A stretch of 36,075 bases of DNA from Limisphaerales bacterium (GTDB taxonomy: Bacteria; Verrucomicrobiota; Verrucomicrobiia; Limisphaerales; BOG-1460): contig PLQC01000176.1 in NCBI GenBank assembly GCA_003159675.1, positions 1 through 36,075 on the forward strand. Reading direction: 5' to 3'. Made by a program: the position numbers and the translations under genes. Under the pieces are notes generated by a model. It made no database searches and was not told the origin of the DNA. It saw only the letters and a list, made by a program, of their open reading frames with translations. Numbering within the stretch: the stretch's first letter is position 1; the number at the start of each line of letters is the position of its first letter. Below are positions 1-8,124 of this stretch, piece by piece.

Positions 1-480
1 TATCAGCAAGCCCTCACCATCAAACCCGATAAGCACGAAGCGGCGTACAACTGGGGACTTGCGCTGGCTAACGAAGCACAGGCTGTGGCCGCGAGCGATT
101 TGCCTGCAGCCCGCGCCCTGTGGCAGCGGGCGGGCGAAAAGTATCAGCAAGCCCTCACCATCAAACCCGATAAGCACGAAGCGGCCCTCAACTGGGGAGT
201 TGTGCTGGCGAATGAAGCACAGGCCTTGGCCGCGAGCGATCTGGCTGCAGCCCGCGGCCTGTGGCAGCAGGCGGGCGAAAAGTACCAGCAAGCCCTCACC
301 ATCAAACCCGATAAGTATGATGCGGCCCTCAACTGGGGAGTTGCGCTGGCTAACGAAGCACAGGCCATGGCCGCGAGCGATTTGCCTGCAGCCCGCGCCC
401 TGTGGCAGCAGGCGGGCGAGAAGTACCAGCAAGCCCTCACCATCAAACCGGATGATGAATCAGCGCACTTCGGTAGTGCT
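1..480 (+). repeat. 141-bp tandem coding repeat, about 3.3 copies
   Basis: Copies begin at 1, 142, 283 and 424. They are near-identical at the DNA level, including at third codon positions (each carries agccctcaccatcaaac), and the similarity fades after about 450. The near-identity of synonymous sites points to recent unit duplication or homogenisation rather than old, protein-level conservation. Confidence 0.9.
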
Positions 481-648
481 GGTGTCTGGGCTCTCCTTGG
501 CCAGGTTCAGGAATGTTGTAGCTCATTGGCCAGGTGGAGAAAGTGCAAGCTTGATGCGAAGAGATCAGACTTGGATGCAAGTCCGGACTTTGACAGTGTC
601 AGAAACATTCCGGAATTTCAAGCTTTTCGTGAGTCGCTTCCTGAATAA
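1..648 (+). CDS. TPR-like repeat protein, 3' part only
   Basis: The reading frame is already open at base 1, so the N-terminus lies outside the window; the frame ends with TAA at 646-648. The visible 215 residues consist of a 47-residue unit beginning YQQALTIKPDKHEAALNWG and continuing with an ANEAQA...AARALWQQAGEK helix pair. Units start at bases 1, 142, 283 and 424, a strict 141-bp period with very few differences. The KYxQALxIKPDxxEALxNWG core is a TPR-type helix-turn-helix, but the spacing is longer than the usual 34 residues because of an extra linker helix. The last unit diverges into a C-terminal tail with FGSAGVWALLGQ. TPR arrays bind other proteins; no enzymatic motif is seen. It lies upstream of the polysaccharide locus and is separated from it by about 500 bp, so a shared role is not established. 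Confidence 0.85.
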   Translation, partial: YQQALTIKPDKHEAAYNWGLALANEAQAVAASDLPAARALWQRAGEKYQQALTIKPDKHEAALNWGVVLANEAQALAASDLAAARGLWQQAGEKYQQALTIKPDKYDAALNWGVALANEAQAMAASDLPAARALWQQAGEKYQQALTIKPDDESAHFGSAGVWALLGQVQECCSSLARWRKCKLDAKRSDLDASPDFDSVRNIPEFQAFRESLPE

Positions 649-1153
649 TCAGAAGCACCGCGAAGTGCCTTCCACAAGCAGCACGCTAAGCCGCTCTGCG
701 TGGACGCTTGCTTGGACGGCCTTGGGGAACCCCAGTCGCAGGTAAGGGGACACGAGGCCCCCGACGGGCGGTTGCCAAGTCAGCAAATCAGTATAATTAC
801 GGATACCCTATCCGTGAAAAAGTCCGGCCGCGGCGGCTTGCTTTATCAGCGTCGGAAGGTATTAATAGAAGCTGTCAGCCAAGACTTAAAGACGCGAAAA
901 CCTAAATAAGGCGGATATCATGGCATGGATAGGGCGGAGATTACGGATTTTGAGGGTGAGCGTGGAGATTGCGGGATCAGTGTGAGGGCTCCGTAAAAAA
1001 TATATCTCCGGTAATGGCTCCCGGGGAACGAATTAGACCATCGGGCGGGAAAAATTTTCGCGCCTGCAAGTGCGGAGCTTTTTACTCGACCGGACGAATG
1101 TATGCAATTGACGAGATGGATTATGTATCAAATCATGGCGTGTTTCCTGCGAA
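649..1153. other. Intergenic stretch upstream of the polysaccharide locus
   Basis: No convincing gene is seen here. Short open frames exist (for example 969-1157) but show no recognisable protein features. The stretch is more AT-rich in its second half, around 840-1010 and 1050-1140, as expected for a promoter region, and it precedes the first gene of a long co-directional run. No clear -35/-10 or sigma-54 pair could be fixed by eye. A short perfect hairpin lies at 799-815. Confidence 0.5.
799..815. promoter_or_regulatory. Short perfect hairpin or dyad upstream of the locus
   Basis: ACGGATA, a CCC loop, then TATCCGT form a perfect 7-bp stem with a 3-nt loop. It is followed by GAAAAAG, not by a T-run, so it does not look like an intrinsic terminator on the + strand. 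It could be an operator dyad or an mRNA structure; function is unknown. Confidence 0.35.
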
Positions 1154-1954
1154 GTGAATTCTCTTCTCCAGCTTGATCAACCGCATTCCCAGGAAGGGTC
1201 CTGTCCCAGTGGAGGCAGGATTCCCCTCTCGAAGCGTGTTCTGGATATCTGTCTGGTCCTGGTATCGCTCCCCCTGCTGGTTCCTGTGGCGGTGGTCATT
1301 GGGCCGTTCATACGGATCGTTTCCCCGGGTCCGATTTTGTTCAAGCAGGAGCGCGTGGGCTTTCTGGGCAAAAGATTCCTGTGCTTCAAGTTTCGAACCA
1401 TGAGGGTGGGAGCCGACACCTCCGTCCACCAGGGGCATTTGAAGAGGTTGATCCATTCCAACGCGCCCATGGTAAAAATGGACGCGCACGGTGATCCGCG
1501 GGTGATTCCTCTGGGATCCTTGCTTCGCGCCTCGGGACTGGACGAGCTGCCCCAGGTGATCAACGTGTTCAGGGGAGAGATGAGCCTTGTCGGGCCGCGG
1601 CCGTGTTTGCCTTACGAGTTCGAAGCCTATCTTCCGTGGCAGCGGGAGCGATTCAACACCCTGCCCGGTCTGACGGGACTCTGGCAGGTCAGCGGAAAGA
1701 ACAGAACCACTTTCGTCGAGATGATCCGGTTGGACATCGATTACGTGAGGAGCAGGACGTTGCGACTGGATCTCGATATCATTTTCAGAACCATCCCTGC
1801 GTTGTTCACGCAAATGAACGACGCCAGAAAAAGAAGGAAGTCATTCGCGTCAACGGCGCAGACACCGGCGGTCGTCCCGGCGCAGTCTTCCAAACACCAT
1901 CCCGAGGCGAAACCCGGTTTGACCGCCGTCATCGATACGCGGCGGGATGCCTGA
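1154..1954 (+). CDS. Undecaprenyl-phosphate sugar phosphotransferase (bacterial sugar transferase family)
   Basis: Initiating enzyme of polysaccharide assembly: it transfers a sugar-1-phosphate from a UDP-sugar to undecaprenyl phosphate at the inner membrane. The 266-residue protein has only the PF02397 catalytic core and one N-terminal hydrophobic segment (about 29-55), so it is the short monotopic type and lacks the multi-span domain of WbaP/WcaJ. Family motifs are all present: SPGPILFKQERVGF (57-70), FKFRTMR (79-84), LDELPQVINVFRGEMSLVGPRP with the expected Asp-Glu catalytic pair at 130-131, and PGLTGLWQVSGKN (171-183). A tail rich in K, R, A and P follows residue 220. The GTG start at 1154 is the first in frame, and no strong ribosome site precedes it. 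It opens the co-directional locus. The sugar used cannot be read from sequence. Confidence 0.9.
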   Translation: MNSLLQLDQPHSQEGSCPSGGRIPLSKRVLDICLVLVSLPLLVPVAVVIGPFIRIVSPGPILFKQERVGFLGKRFLCFKFRTMRVGADTSVHQGHLKRLIHSNAPMVKMDAHGDPRVIPLGSLLRASGLDELPQVINVFRGEMSLVGPRPCLPYEFEAYLPWQRERFNTLPGLTGLWQVSGKNRTTFVEMIRLDIDYVRSRTLRLDLDIIFRTIPALFTQMNDARKRRKSFASTAQTPAVVPAQSSKHHPEAKPGLTAVIDTRRDA

Positions 1955-2045
1955 GCGCAGGAGAAACGTCATAAGACAAGAAATCATGCAGCGGGCTGGA
2001 CATGCATTCCATTTGCTGCTTTCATTGAAAGAGTAGGATCAGATC

Positions 2046-4310
2046 ATGGCCGACAGAGAACATAGCAACCAGCCGGAAGGGCTGAAACTGGGCGACATCT
2101 ATTTCGTTCTTTTCCGCCAGAAGTGGCTGATCCTTTTCTTTTGCGTGGTGGGCGCGGGCGCGGGCCTGTGGATGCTGGCGGCCAATCCGCCGGCCTACCA
2201 GTCCCAAGCCGAGCTCTTTATCCGCTACGTGGTGCAAGGCAAGTCCCTGAGCGCGCCCGGGAACGAACAGAACACGAGGCCGTTGAGCGACCAGGAACAA
2301 AGCATCATCAACACGGAGGTCCAGATTCTGAAGAGCTTCGATCTGGCGCATCAGGTGGTTGAAGCGGTTGGAGCGGAAAGAATCCTGGCCGCGGTGGATG
2401 GGGGAGGCACCAACCTGGACCGGGCTGCCCATGTGGTGATGAAAAACCTCACCATTGACGCGACCAAAGGCAGTGTCATCCCGCTGACCTTTGAGCATCC
2501 TGACAAGGAGATCGCCCAGGAAGTGCTGAACAAGGTCATTCATATCTATTACACAAAGCACGCGGAAGCCCATCAGTCCGTGGGGGTTTTTGGAGATTTT
2601 CTGCAGGAAGAAACCAAGCGCCTGCAAGATCAACTGGCCGACACGGAACGACAGTTGAGAGGTGCAAAACGCCAGGCCGGCATTGATTCGCCCGGCCTGA
2701 CCTCCGTCAATGACGCCAAGACGGCCTATGGTGATCAGCTTTCGAAGATTCGGATGGACCTCTTTAATGCCGAAGCCGAATTGGCGGGGCATCAGGCCGT
2801 TCTGGATCAGGCGACCAACGCTCCGGATGTCGTTGCAACAGCGACCAACATCGCCCCGCAATTGGCGCCGGATGTCATTCGTGCATATAGAAGCGTTTGC
2901 GTCCGGCTCGACGGGTTCACAAGGAGAGAGCAGGAACTTCAATTCTCCTTCAAAGACGGCAGCGACCTGGTGAAGGAGGTTCAGCAATTGATTGTCGAAA
3001 ACGAAGAGCTCAAGAAGAAGATGGAGCGGGACTACCCTCAGTTGACAACACTGGGAATTGTCCTGGCCGGGTCGCTGGATCAGCCGGCGGTCAATCTCGC
3101 GGCCCTGGCTGCCGAAGCGACACAGGCAAGGTCTCTGAAAACGAAGATCAATGTTCTGAAATCCCAATTCCATGAAGTGCAGGCCGAGGCGGGGAAGCTC
3201 GACGAGATGGAAGGGACCATCGTTGACCTGCAACGAAAGAAGGACATCGAGGATGCCGATCTCAGGTACTTTTCGTCAAACCTGGAACAGGCGAACATCG
3301 ACGAAGCATTGGGGACCGGAAAGGCTCCGAACATTGGCGTCATCGACCCGCCCACCCCGCCGGTGAGGGCGCGCTCGAAGTCTTTTATGAAGAGATTTGC
3401 GATGATCACCGCGGGTCCAATCGCGGCGGGATTCGCGCTGGCGTTCCTGATTGAGTTGTTCCTCGATACATCCGTGAAGCGGCCTTCAGACGTGAAGAAG
3501 AAGCTGCGGATGCGGCTGTTCATTTCCATTCCGGAGATGAAGAAGAATGGACGCCAGCCGACCGCCAGGGTGAGCGGGAAGGATGCATTGCTTTTAAAGG
3601 ACTCCAGGCGCGGCGGTGGGGAATCGCCAACTAAAAACGGCCGGGTGGAGGTCGCCGTTTGGGAAGCGACCGACCCGTTGCGTCGTTTTTATGAGGGGTT
3701 GCGAGACCGGTTGATCGTTCACTTTGAGGTGACCAAACTTGTGCACAAACCGAAGCTGGTGGCGGTGACCAGTTGCGGCCAGGGGGCAGGTGTCACGAGG
3801 GTGGCTGCGGGTCTGGCCGCATCGCTTTCGGAGACGGGAGACGGGAAGGTGCTGTTCGTGGATATGAATACGGAGCAGCCGGGAGCCTCACAGCTATTCT
3901 ACAAGGGAAAACCCGGTTGCGGTTTGGAAGACGCCCTGGAAGCGGAGACGAAGGAGAGCGCGCTGGTCCAGGAAAATCTTTATGTCGCCTCCCAATCCGG
4001 GCCCGACAACAATCTTCCGCGCGTTTTGCCCAAGCGGTTCGCGCAATTGCTGCCCAAATTCAGGGCCAGCGATTACGATTACATCATTTTCGACATGCCC
4101 CCGGTGAGTCAGACCACCGTGACGCCCCGTTTGGCGGGACTGATGGACATGGTGCTGCTCGTGGTCGAATCGGAGAAGACCAAGGCGGAGGTCGTCCAAC
4201 ATGCGAGCTCGCTGCTTGCGGAATCGCAAGCCAACGTGGGTGTGGTGCTCAACAAGACCAAGACGTACGTTCCCGCCATGTTGCATCAGGAACTTTTGGA
4301 CGAAGGCTGA
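2046..4310 (+). CDS. Wzz/Wzc-type polysaccharide co-polymerase with degenerate tyrosine-kinase domain
   Basis: Controls chain length and export of the polysaccharide; an inner-membrane protein with a large periplasmic domain. Of 754 residues, the N-terminus has a Wzz-type transmembrane helix (about 27-46), then a long charged and coiled-coil periplasmic region (about 175-430), a proline-rich stretch (DPPTPPVRARS) and a second transmembrane helix (about 452-474). The C-terminal 200 residues have the BY-kinase fold: Walker A region at 576-585, Walker A' VLFVDMNTEQPG, and Walker B YDYIIFDMPP. The Walker A reads CGQGAGVTR, with Val583 where the ATP-binding Lys is expected, and the C-terminus has no tyrosine cluster (one Tyr in KTKTYVP). 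Kinase activity is therefore doubtful. The ATG at 2046 is preceded by a GAGTAGGA-like site. It follows the initiating transferase by 91 bp and precedes the acyltransferase by 20 bp. Confidence 0.9.
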   Translation: MADREHSNQPEGLKLGDIYFVLFRQKWLILFFCVVGAGAGLWMLAANPPAYQSQAELFIRYVVQGKSLSAPGNEQNTRPLSDQEQSIINTEVQILKSFDLAHQVVEAVGAERILAAVDGGGTNLDRAAHVVMKNLTIDATKGSVIPLTFEHPDKEIAQEVLNKVIHIYYTKHAEAHQSVGVFGDFLQEETKRLQDQLADTERQLRGAKRQAGIDSPGLTSVNDAKTAYGDQLSKIRMDLFNAEAELAGHQAVLDQATNAPDVVATATNIAPQLAPDVIRAYRSVCVRLDGFTRREQELQFSFKDGSDLVKEVQQLIVENEELKKKMERDYPQLTTLGIVLAGSLDQPAVNLAALAAEATQARSLKTKINVLKSQFHEVQAEAGKLDEMEGTIVDLQRKKDIEDADLRYFSSNLEQANIDEALGTGKAPNIGVIDPPTPPVRARSKSFMKRFAMITAGPIAAGFALAFLIELFLDTSVKRPSDVKKKLRMRLFISIPEMKKNGRQPTARVSGKDALLLKDSRRGGGESPTKNGRVEVAVWEATDPLRRFYEGLRDRLIVHFEVTKLVHKPKLVAVTSCGQGAGVTRVAAGLAASLSETGDGKVLFVDMNTEQPGASQLFYKGKPGCGLEDALEAETKESALVQENLYVASQSGPDNNLPRVLPKRFAQLLPKFRASDYDYIIFDMPPVSQTTVTPRLAGLMDMVLLVVESEKTKAEVVQHASSLLAESQANVGVVLNKTKTYVPAMLHQELLDEG

Positions 4311-4330
4311 CACGGGGACGGGGAAACAGC

Positions 4331-4810
4331 ATGGGCCAACCTCAGATCCGAACATCCGGGATCGTGGATGTCACGTTCGGCGAACGCGTCAGCGTCGTTC
4401 AACCCGTGAACCTTTACGGCTGCACGATCGGGGACGACTGCTTCATCGGGCCCTTTGTCGAAATCCAGCGAGGCGTGGTGATCGGCAAGCGATGCCGGAT
4501 TCAGTCCCATGCATTCCTGTGCGAATTGGTTGCGATAGGCGACGACTGTTTTATTTCGCACGGAGCGATGTTCATCAACGATCTGTTTGCGACCGGCGGC
4601 CCTGCGAAAGGGCGCCCCGACCTCTGGCGATCCACCCGCATTGGCAGTCACGTCAGCGTCGGAACCAACGCGACGATTCTGCCGGTGGTGATTTGCGATC
4701 ATGTGGTGATTGGCGCCGGCGCGGTGGTGACGAAGGACATCAAGGAATCCGGGATCTATGCCGGCAATCCGGCACGGCTGATGCGCCGCATTGGAGCCCA
4801 GAGCCGTTGA
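4331..4810 (+). CDS. Left-handed beta-helix (hexapeptide) N-acetyltransferase, WlbB/WbpD-like
   Basis: Likely transfers an acetyl group from acetyl-CoA to an amino sugar on a nucleotide carrier. The 159-residue protein is built almost wholly of hexapeptide repeats (IGDDCF, IGPFVE, VVIGKRC, IGSHVS, IGAGAVVTKD) and ends with the family signature YAGNPARLMRR. The central loop FINDLFATGGPAKGRPD resembles the F-x-N-D/V-x-(x)P-R loop of UDP-3-amino-glucuronate N-acetyltransferases, which also have this length. The ATG at 4331 starts 20 bp after the preceding stop, after a GGGGACGGGGA purine stretch; a longer open frame exists upstream but would lie inside the co-polymerase gene. The exact substrate is inference. 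No matching aminotransferase or dehydrogenase of the WlbA/C type is seen nearby. Confidence 0.8.
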   Translation: MGQPQIRTSGIVDVTFGERVSVVQPVNLYGCTIGDDCFIGPFVEIQRGVVIGKRCRIQSHAFLCELVAIGDDCFISHGAMFINDLFATGGPAKGRPDLWRSTRIGSHVSVGTNATILPVVICDHVVIGAGAVVTKDIKESGIYAGNPARLMRRIGAQSR

Positions 4811-4896
4811 CAAACTGATCCCGGAAGAGGCAGGAGCGGGCTGGCGTCTGTCGGAGTCGGACTTCCTTTCGGGCGTCGGCGTAAATCAGGAATTGC

Positions 4897-6150
4897 TTGG
4901 CGAAAGACGAACAACCAGAGGCTTCCGAGCTCCCGTCAAAGCGTTTGGGGAACAGGCGCATTTGCATGATCACGCACTCGTTCTACGAGCGTGACAACCG
5001 GGTGCTTCGCTACGCCGAGACGCTCGCGCAGAGAGGGGACACGGTTGAAGTCTTTGCGCTGAGGGGGACCGTTGATGTTCTCAGGGAGGAGATCGTCGAT
5101 GGTGTCCGGGTTTTCAGAATTCAGGATCGATTCGGGAAAAGGGAGAACTCGAAGCTATCATTCCTGCTTCCGTTGTTGCGGTTTTTGGTGACATCCTCCT
5201 GGCAGGTGACGCGCCGCCATCGCCGTCAGAGGTATGACCTCGTCCATGTTCACAATATCCCGGACTTCCTGGTGTTTTCGGCCTGGTATCCAAAACTGAC
5301 GGGTGCCGCGATCATTCTCGACATCCACGACATCGTCCCCGAGTTCTTTTCAAGCAAGTTTGGCGTCTCACCGCGCTCCGGCTTGGTTCGGGTTCTGAAG
5401 TGGGTGGAACGTCTGTCAGCGTTGTTCGCGGACCATGTCATTCTGGCCAGCCATCTCTGGCTGGAGAAATACACGTCCCGGTCGGCCTCCAAGAGCAAAT
5501 GCTCTGTTTTTGTGAACTCGGTGGATTCGCGGATTTTTCGCCCCAGTCGGCGAGTGAAATCCGACAGGAACCCGGTGATCATGTTTCCCGGCGGCCTGCA
5601 GTGGCATCAAGGGCTGGACATAGCGATCCGTGCGATTGCAAAGTTGCGCCGCAAGCTGCCGGAGGCCGAGTTTCACATTTATGGCGACGGCAACATGAAG
5701 CCGCAGTTGGTTTCCTTGACGGAAGAGTTGGGGCTGAGCGGGAGCGTCCGGTTCTTCAAGCCAATGCGCATCCAGGAGATCGCGCGCGTGATGGCGGAGG
5801 CGGACCTGGGGGTGGTTCCGAAGCGGGCGGATTCGTTTGGCAACGAGGCTTACAGCACCAAGATCATGGAGTTCATGTCGCTCGGTGTGCCGGTTGTTGT
5901 TTCCGACACAAAGATCGACAGGTTCTATTTTGATGATTCAGTCGTTCGGTTTTTCGAATCGGGAAACTCTGATGCTCTCGCGGAAGCGATGTGCGACGTG
6001 CTCTGTGACGACAAATTGCGCAACCGACTGGTTCGCAATGCCTCCGAGTATGTTGCCAATAACAGTTGGGAAGTCCGCAAGGCCGATTATATCCGTTTAG
6101 TGGACGGTCTCTGCCCGCGAGACCGCCAGAGTGCCCCGGCCACAATCTGA
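4897..6150 (+). CDS. Glycosyltransferase family 4
   Basis: GT-B fold glycosyltransferase, probably adding a sugar to the lipid-linked repeat unit at the cytoplasmic face. The N-terminal domain opens with RRICMITHSFYERDNRVLRYA, typical of the family, and has YDLVHVHNIPDF and ILDIHDIVPEFF. The C-terminal domain has a GGLQWHQGLDIAIRAIA start, FHIYGDGN, and the donor-binding EAYSTKIME motif (E-x7-E at 317-325) followed by SLGVPVVVSD. The start is a TTG at 4897 preceded by AGGA at 4889; the first in-frame ATG (4966) would cut beta-strand 1, so an upstream start is needed. 417 residues is normal length. Donor and linkage are unknown. Confidence 0.85.
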   Translation: MAKDEQPEASELPSKRLGNRRICMITHSFYERDNRVLRYAETLAQRGDTVEVFALRGTVDVLREEIVDGVRVFRIQDRFGKRENSKLSFLLPLLRFLVTSSWQVTRRHRRQRYDLVHVHNIPDFLVFSAWYPKLTGAAIILDIHDIVPEFFSSKFGVSPRSGLVRVLKWVERLSALFADHVILASHLWLEKYTSRSASKSKCSVFVNSVDSRIFRPSRRVKSDRNPVIMFPGGLQWHQGLDIAIRAIAKLRRKLPEAEFHIYGDGNMKPQLVSLTEELGLSGSVRFFKPMRIQEIARVMAEADLGVVPKRADSFGNEAYSTKIMEFMSLGVPVVVSDTKIDRFYFDDSVVRFFESGNSDALAEAMCDVLCDDKLRNRLVRNASEYVANNSWEVRKADYIRLVDGLCPRDRQSAPATI

Positions 6151-6179
6151 GGGGGCGGGACCTCATTCCCCCTTTTTCC

Positions 6180-7115
6180 ATGTCCCTTCTTCGCCTTGAC
6201 CGCTTGCTCAGCTTGCATCTATTTCGTCCGATCCAACGTGCGGGCTTCGGTGGCCGGACATTCGGAATCCCGATCTTGATGTATCACAGTATTTCGGAAG
6301 ATGAAGGGAGTGGCGTCGCGGATTACTACAGGACGAACACGAGTCCGGCCGTGTTTGAGAGGCAGATGCGCTTTCTCCGAGATGAAGGCTTCCATTCCGT
6401 GGATCTTGATCAGGCCCTGCGGCTGCTGGAGAACCAAGCGGCTCCCGAAATGAAGGCGTTTGTGATCACCTTCGACGACGGCTTCCGTGACTTTTACACC
6501 TCGGCGTTTCCAATTCTAAACAAATACGGATTCACCGCCACGATGTATGTTCTCACGGGCTTCATTGGGGATGGCAGGAAGTCATTCAAAGGAAGAGAGT
6601 GCTTGATCTGGTCGGAAGTGCGCGAGCTGCGGAGGCAAGGCATTCAGTTTGGCTCGCATAGCGTCAGCCATCCTGTTCTCTACGAGCTTTCTTGGAAAGA
6701 AATCGAGAGCGAGTTGACCTGTTCGAAAACAGAGGTCGAGGGCCAGTTGAAGGAAGAAGTGACAAGCTTTGCGTACCCCTACGCGTTTCCCCAACAAGAC
6801 CGGAGGTTTATCGAAGGATTCATGGAATTAGCTCGCGCTTCAGGCTATCGGAATTGTGTCACTACCATCATTGGCCGGGTGAAACCGGGTGCCAACCAAT
6901 TTTGCTTGAAGCGGCTGCCGGCAAATGATTGCGATGACACGGCCCTGCTGGCTGCAAAACTGCAGGGTGCCTACGACTGGCTCGCCTCACCACAGACGTT
7001 GATCAAGAATCTGAAGATGTGTCTCCGTGGATCCAAGAAGAGGGACCCTGGGCCAGCTCAAACCGCCCAGCGCCGCCCCGAAGCTCCTGTGAGCTCACGG
7101 AGGAACGATGGTTGA
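6180..7115 (+). CDS. Polysaccharide deacetylase (NodB/CE4 family)
   Basis: Predicted to remove N- or O-acetyl groups from a glycan using a metal ion. The 311-residue protein carries the NodB motifs in order: ITFDDGF (Asp99 and Asp100, catalytic base and metal ligand), SHSVSHP (His160 and His164, metal ligands) and FAYPYAF (198-203). No clear signal peptide is seen; the N-terminus SLLRLDRLLSLHLFRPIQ is only weakly hydrophobic, so it may act in the cytoplasm on lipid-linked intermediates, as for some deacetylases in polysaccharide loci. The ATG at 6180 was chosen because it gives a compact protein just after the GT4 stop; an open frame extends upstream into that gene. Its 3' end overlaps the next gene by 8 bp, which indicates co-translation. 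Together with the acetyltransferase it suggests tuned acetylation. Confidence 0.85.
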   Translation: MSLLRLDRLLSLHLFRPIQRAGFGGRTFGIPILMYHSISEDEGSGVADYYRTNTSPAVFERQMRFLRDEGFHSVDLDQALRLLENQAAPEMKAFVITFDDGFRDFYTSAFPILNKYGFTATMYVLTGFIGDGRKSFKGRECLIWSEVRELRRQGIQFGSHSVSHPVLYELSWKEIESELTCSKTEVEGQLKEEVTSFAYPYAFPQQDRRFIEGFMELARASGYRNCVTTIIGRVKPGANQFCLKRLPANDCDDTALLAAKLQGAYDWLASPQTLIKNLKMCLRGSKKRDPGPAQTAQRRPEAPVSSRRNDG

Positions 7116-8094
7116 GGCACCACGATCCCAAGTTGTTGTCTCGGTCATCATCGTCAGTTGGAATGCCAGAGACTACTTGACACAATGCCTTGAATCGCTC
7201 ACGAGAGAGGTGTGTCGGTATCCCATGGAAATCATTGTCGTGGACAATGCTTCCACGGACGGATCGGCTGAAATGGTCGAGGCCCGTTTCCCGAAGGTGC
7301 GTCTTGTCTGCAACGGCAACAATCTTGGCTTTGCAAAAGCCAACAATGTGGGAATTTCCAAAAGTTCGGGCCGCTACTTATGCCTGATAAACTCGGATGT
7401 GAAGGTTCTTAAAGACTGCATCACGCGGTTGGTGGAGGAGTGCGAGCGACGACCGGGCGTGGGAATGGTCGGACCGCGTGTGATTGCGGGAGACGGGACA
7501 ATGCAGCGTTCTTGCCGAGGCTTCCCCACTCTCTGGAACATGCTCTGTCGAGCGCTGGCGTTGGATTCTGTGTTTCGGACATGCCGTCTCTTCACGGGCC
7601 ATACGCTTGCTCACTGGGCGCAGGATTCCACCCGGCCAGTGGACATACTCAGCGGGTGCTTCTGGTTGGTTCGGCGTGAGGCGCTTGCCGAAGTCGGGTT
7701 GCTCGACGAATCGTTTTTCATATATGGGGAGGATATGGACTGGTGCAAGCGATTTTGGACCCACCGTTGGGAATTGCTCTTCGTTCCCGAAGCACAGGCG
7801 GTGCATTATGGCGGCGCCAGTTCATCCAATGCACCCGTCCGATTTTATATCGAAATGCAACGGGCCGATTTACAGTACTGGAAGAAACACCATTCTCGCC
7901 TCGCGGCAGGGTGTTTTTTCCTGATCTCCTGTCTGCGTCTGGTGCTGCGTGTGATTGGCTACTCCTTCGCTCTTCTGCTCGGCACGCCAGCGCGCAAGGT
8001 CTATTGCTTTAAAGTAAAACGAAGCCTTGCATGTTTGAAATGGATGTTCTCAGGGCGGCAGCCCCATACGGATCTCCCCAACGCGGCTGCGTGA
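7108..8094 (+). CDS. Glycosyltransferase family 2, rhamnosyltransferase-like
   Basis: GT-A inverting transferase of the repeat-unit assembly. It has SVIIVSWNARDYL at the start, EIIVVDNASTDGS, the NxGFAKANNVGI sequence typical of the WbbL-like subgroup, the DxD-equivalent INSDVKV (about 93-99), and a C-terminal FFIYGEDMDWCKR acceptor/base motif. Hydrophobic residues near 270-295 may associate with the membrane. The ATG at 7108 has a good ribosome site (GGAGGA at 7099-7104) and overlaps the deacetylase stop by 8 bp. The subgroup often uses dTDP-rhamnose, but donor specificity is inference; the only rhamnose-pathway gene in the window is the RmlC homologue at 34570. Confidence 0.85.
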   Translation: MVEAPRSQVVVSVIIVSWNARDYLTQCLESLTREVCRYPMEIIVVDNASTDGSAEMVEARFPKVRLVCNGNNLGFAKANNVGISKSSGRYLCLINSDVKVLKDCITRLVEECERRPGVGMVGPRVIAGDGTMQRSCRGFPTLWNMLCRALALDSVFRTCRLFTGHTLAHWAQDSTRPVDILSGCFWLVRREALAEVGLLDESFFIYGEDMDWCKRFWTHRWELLFVPEAQAVHYGGASSSNAPVRFYIEMQRADLQYWKKHHSRLAAGCFFLISCLRLVLRVIGYSFALLLGTPARKVYCFKVKRSLACLKWMFSGRQPHTDLPNAAA

Positions 8095-8124
8095 GCGTCT
8101 GCGAGTTTGTCAGGCGCCCGTGAA

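Noticed and set aside
1-480. 141-bp repeats as a CRISPR array or satellite
   Set aside because: The repeats are coding, in frame, contiguous and without spacers; they are protein repeats.
799-815. Hairpin after the TPR gene as an intrinsic terminator
   Set aside because: No T-run follows on the + strand and it lies 150 bp after the stop codon.
779-860. Sigma-54 type promoter (GG/GC pair) upstream of the locus
   Set aside because: A GG and a TTGC are present near 824-842, but their spacing is 12 nt instead of the required 10, so the match is not supported.
969-1157. Short + strand frame (62 codons) just before the initiating transferase
   Set aside because: No family resemblance, no convincing ribosome site, and it lies in the probable promoter region.
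2022-3233. Long minus-strand open frame opposite the co-polymerase gene
   Set aside because: It lies entirely opposite a gene with clear Wzz/Wzc features and its own translation has no domain-like pattern; GC-rich genes commonly give such antisense frames.
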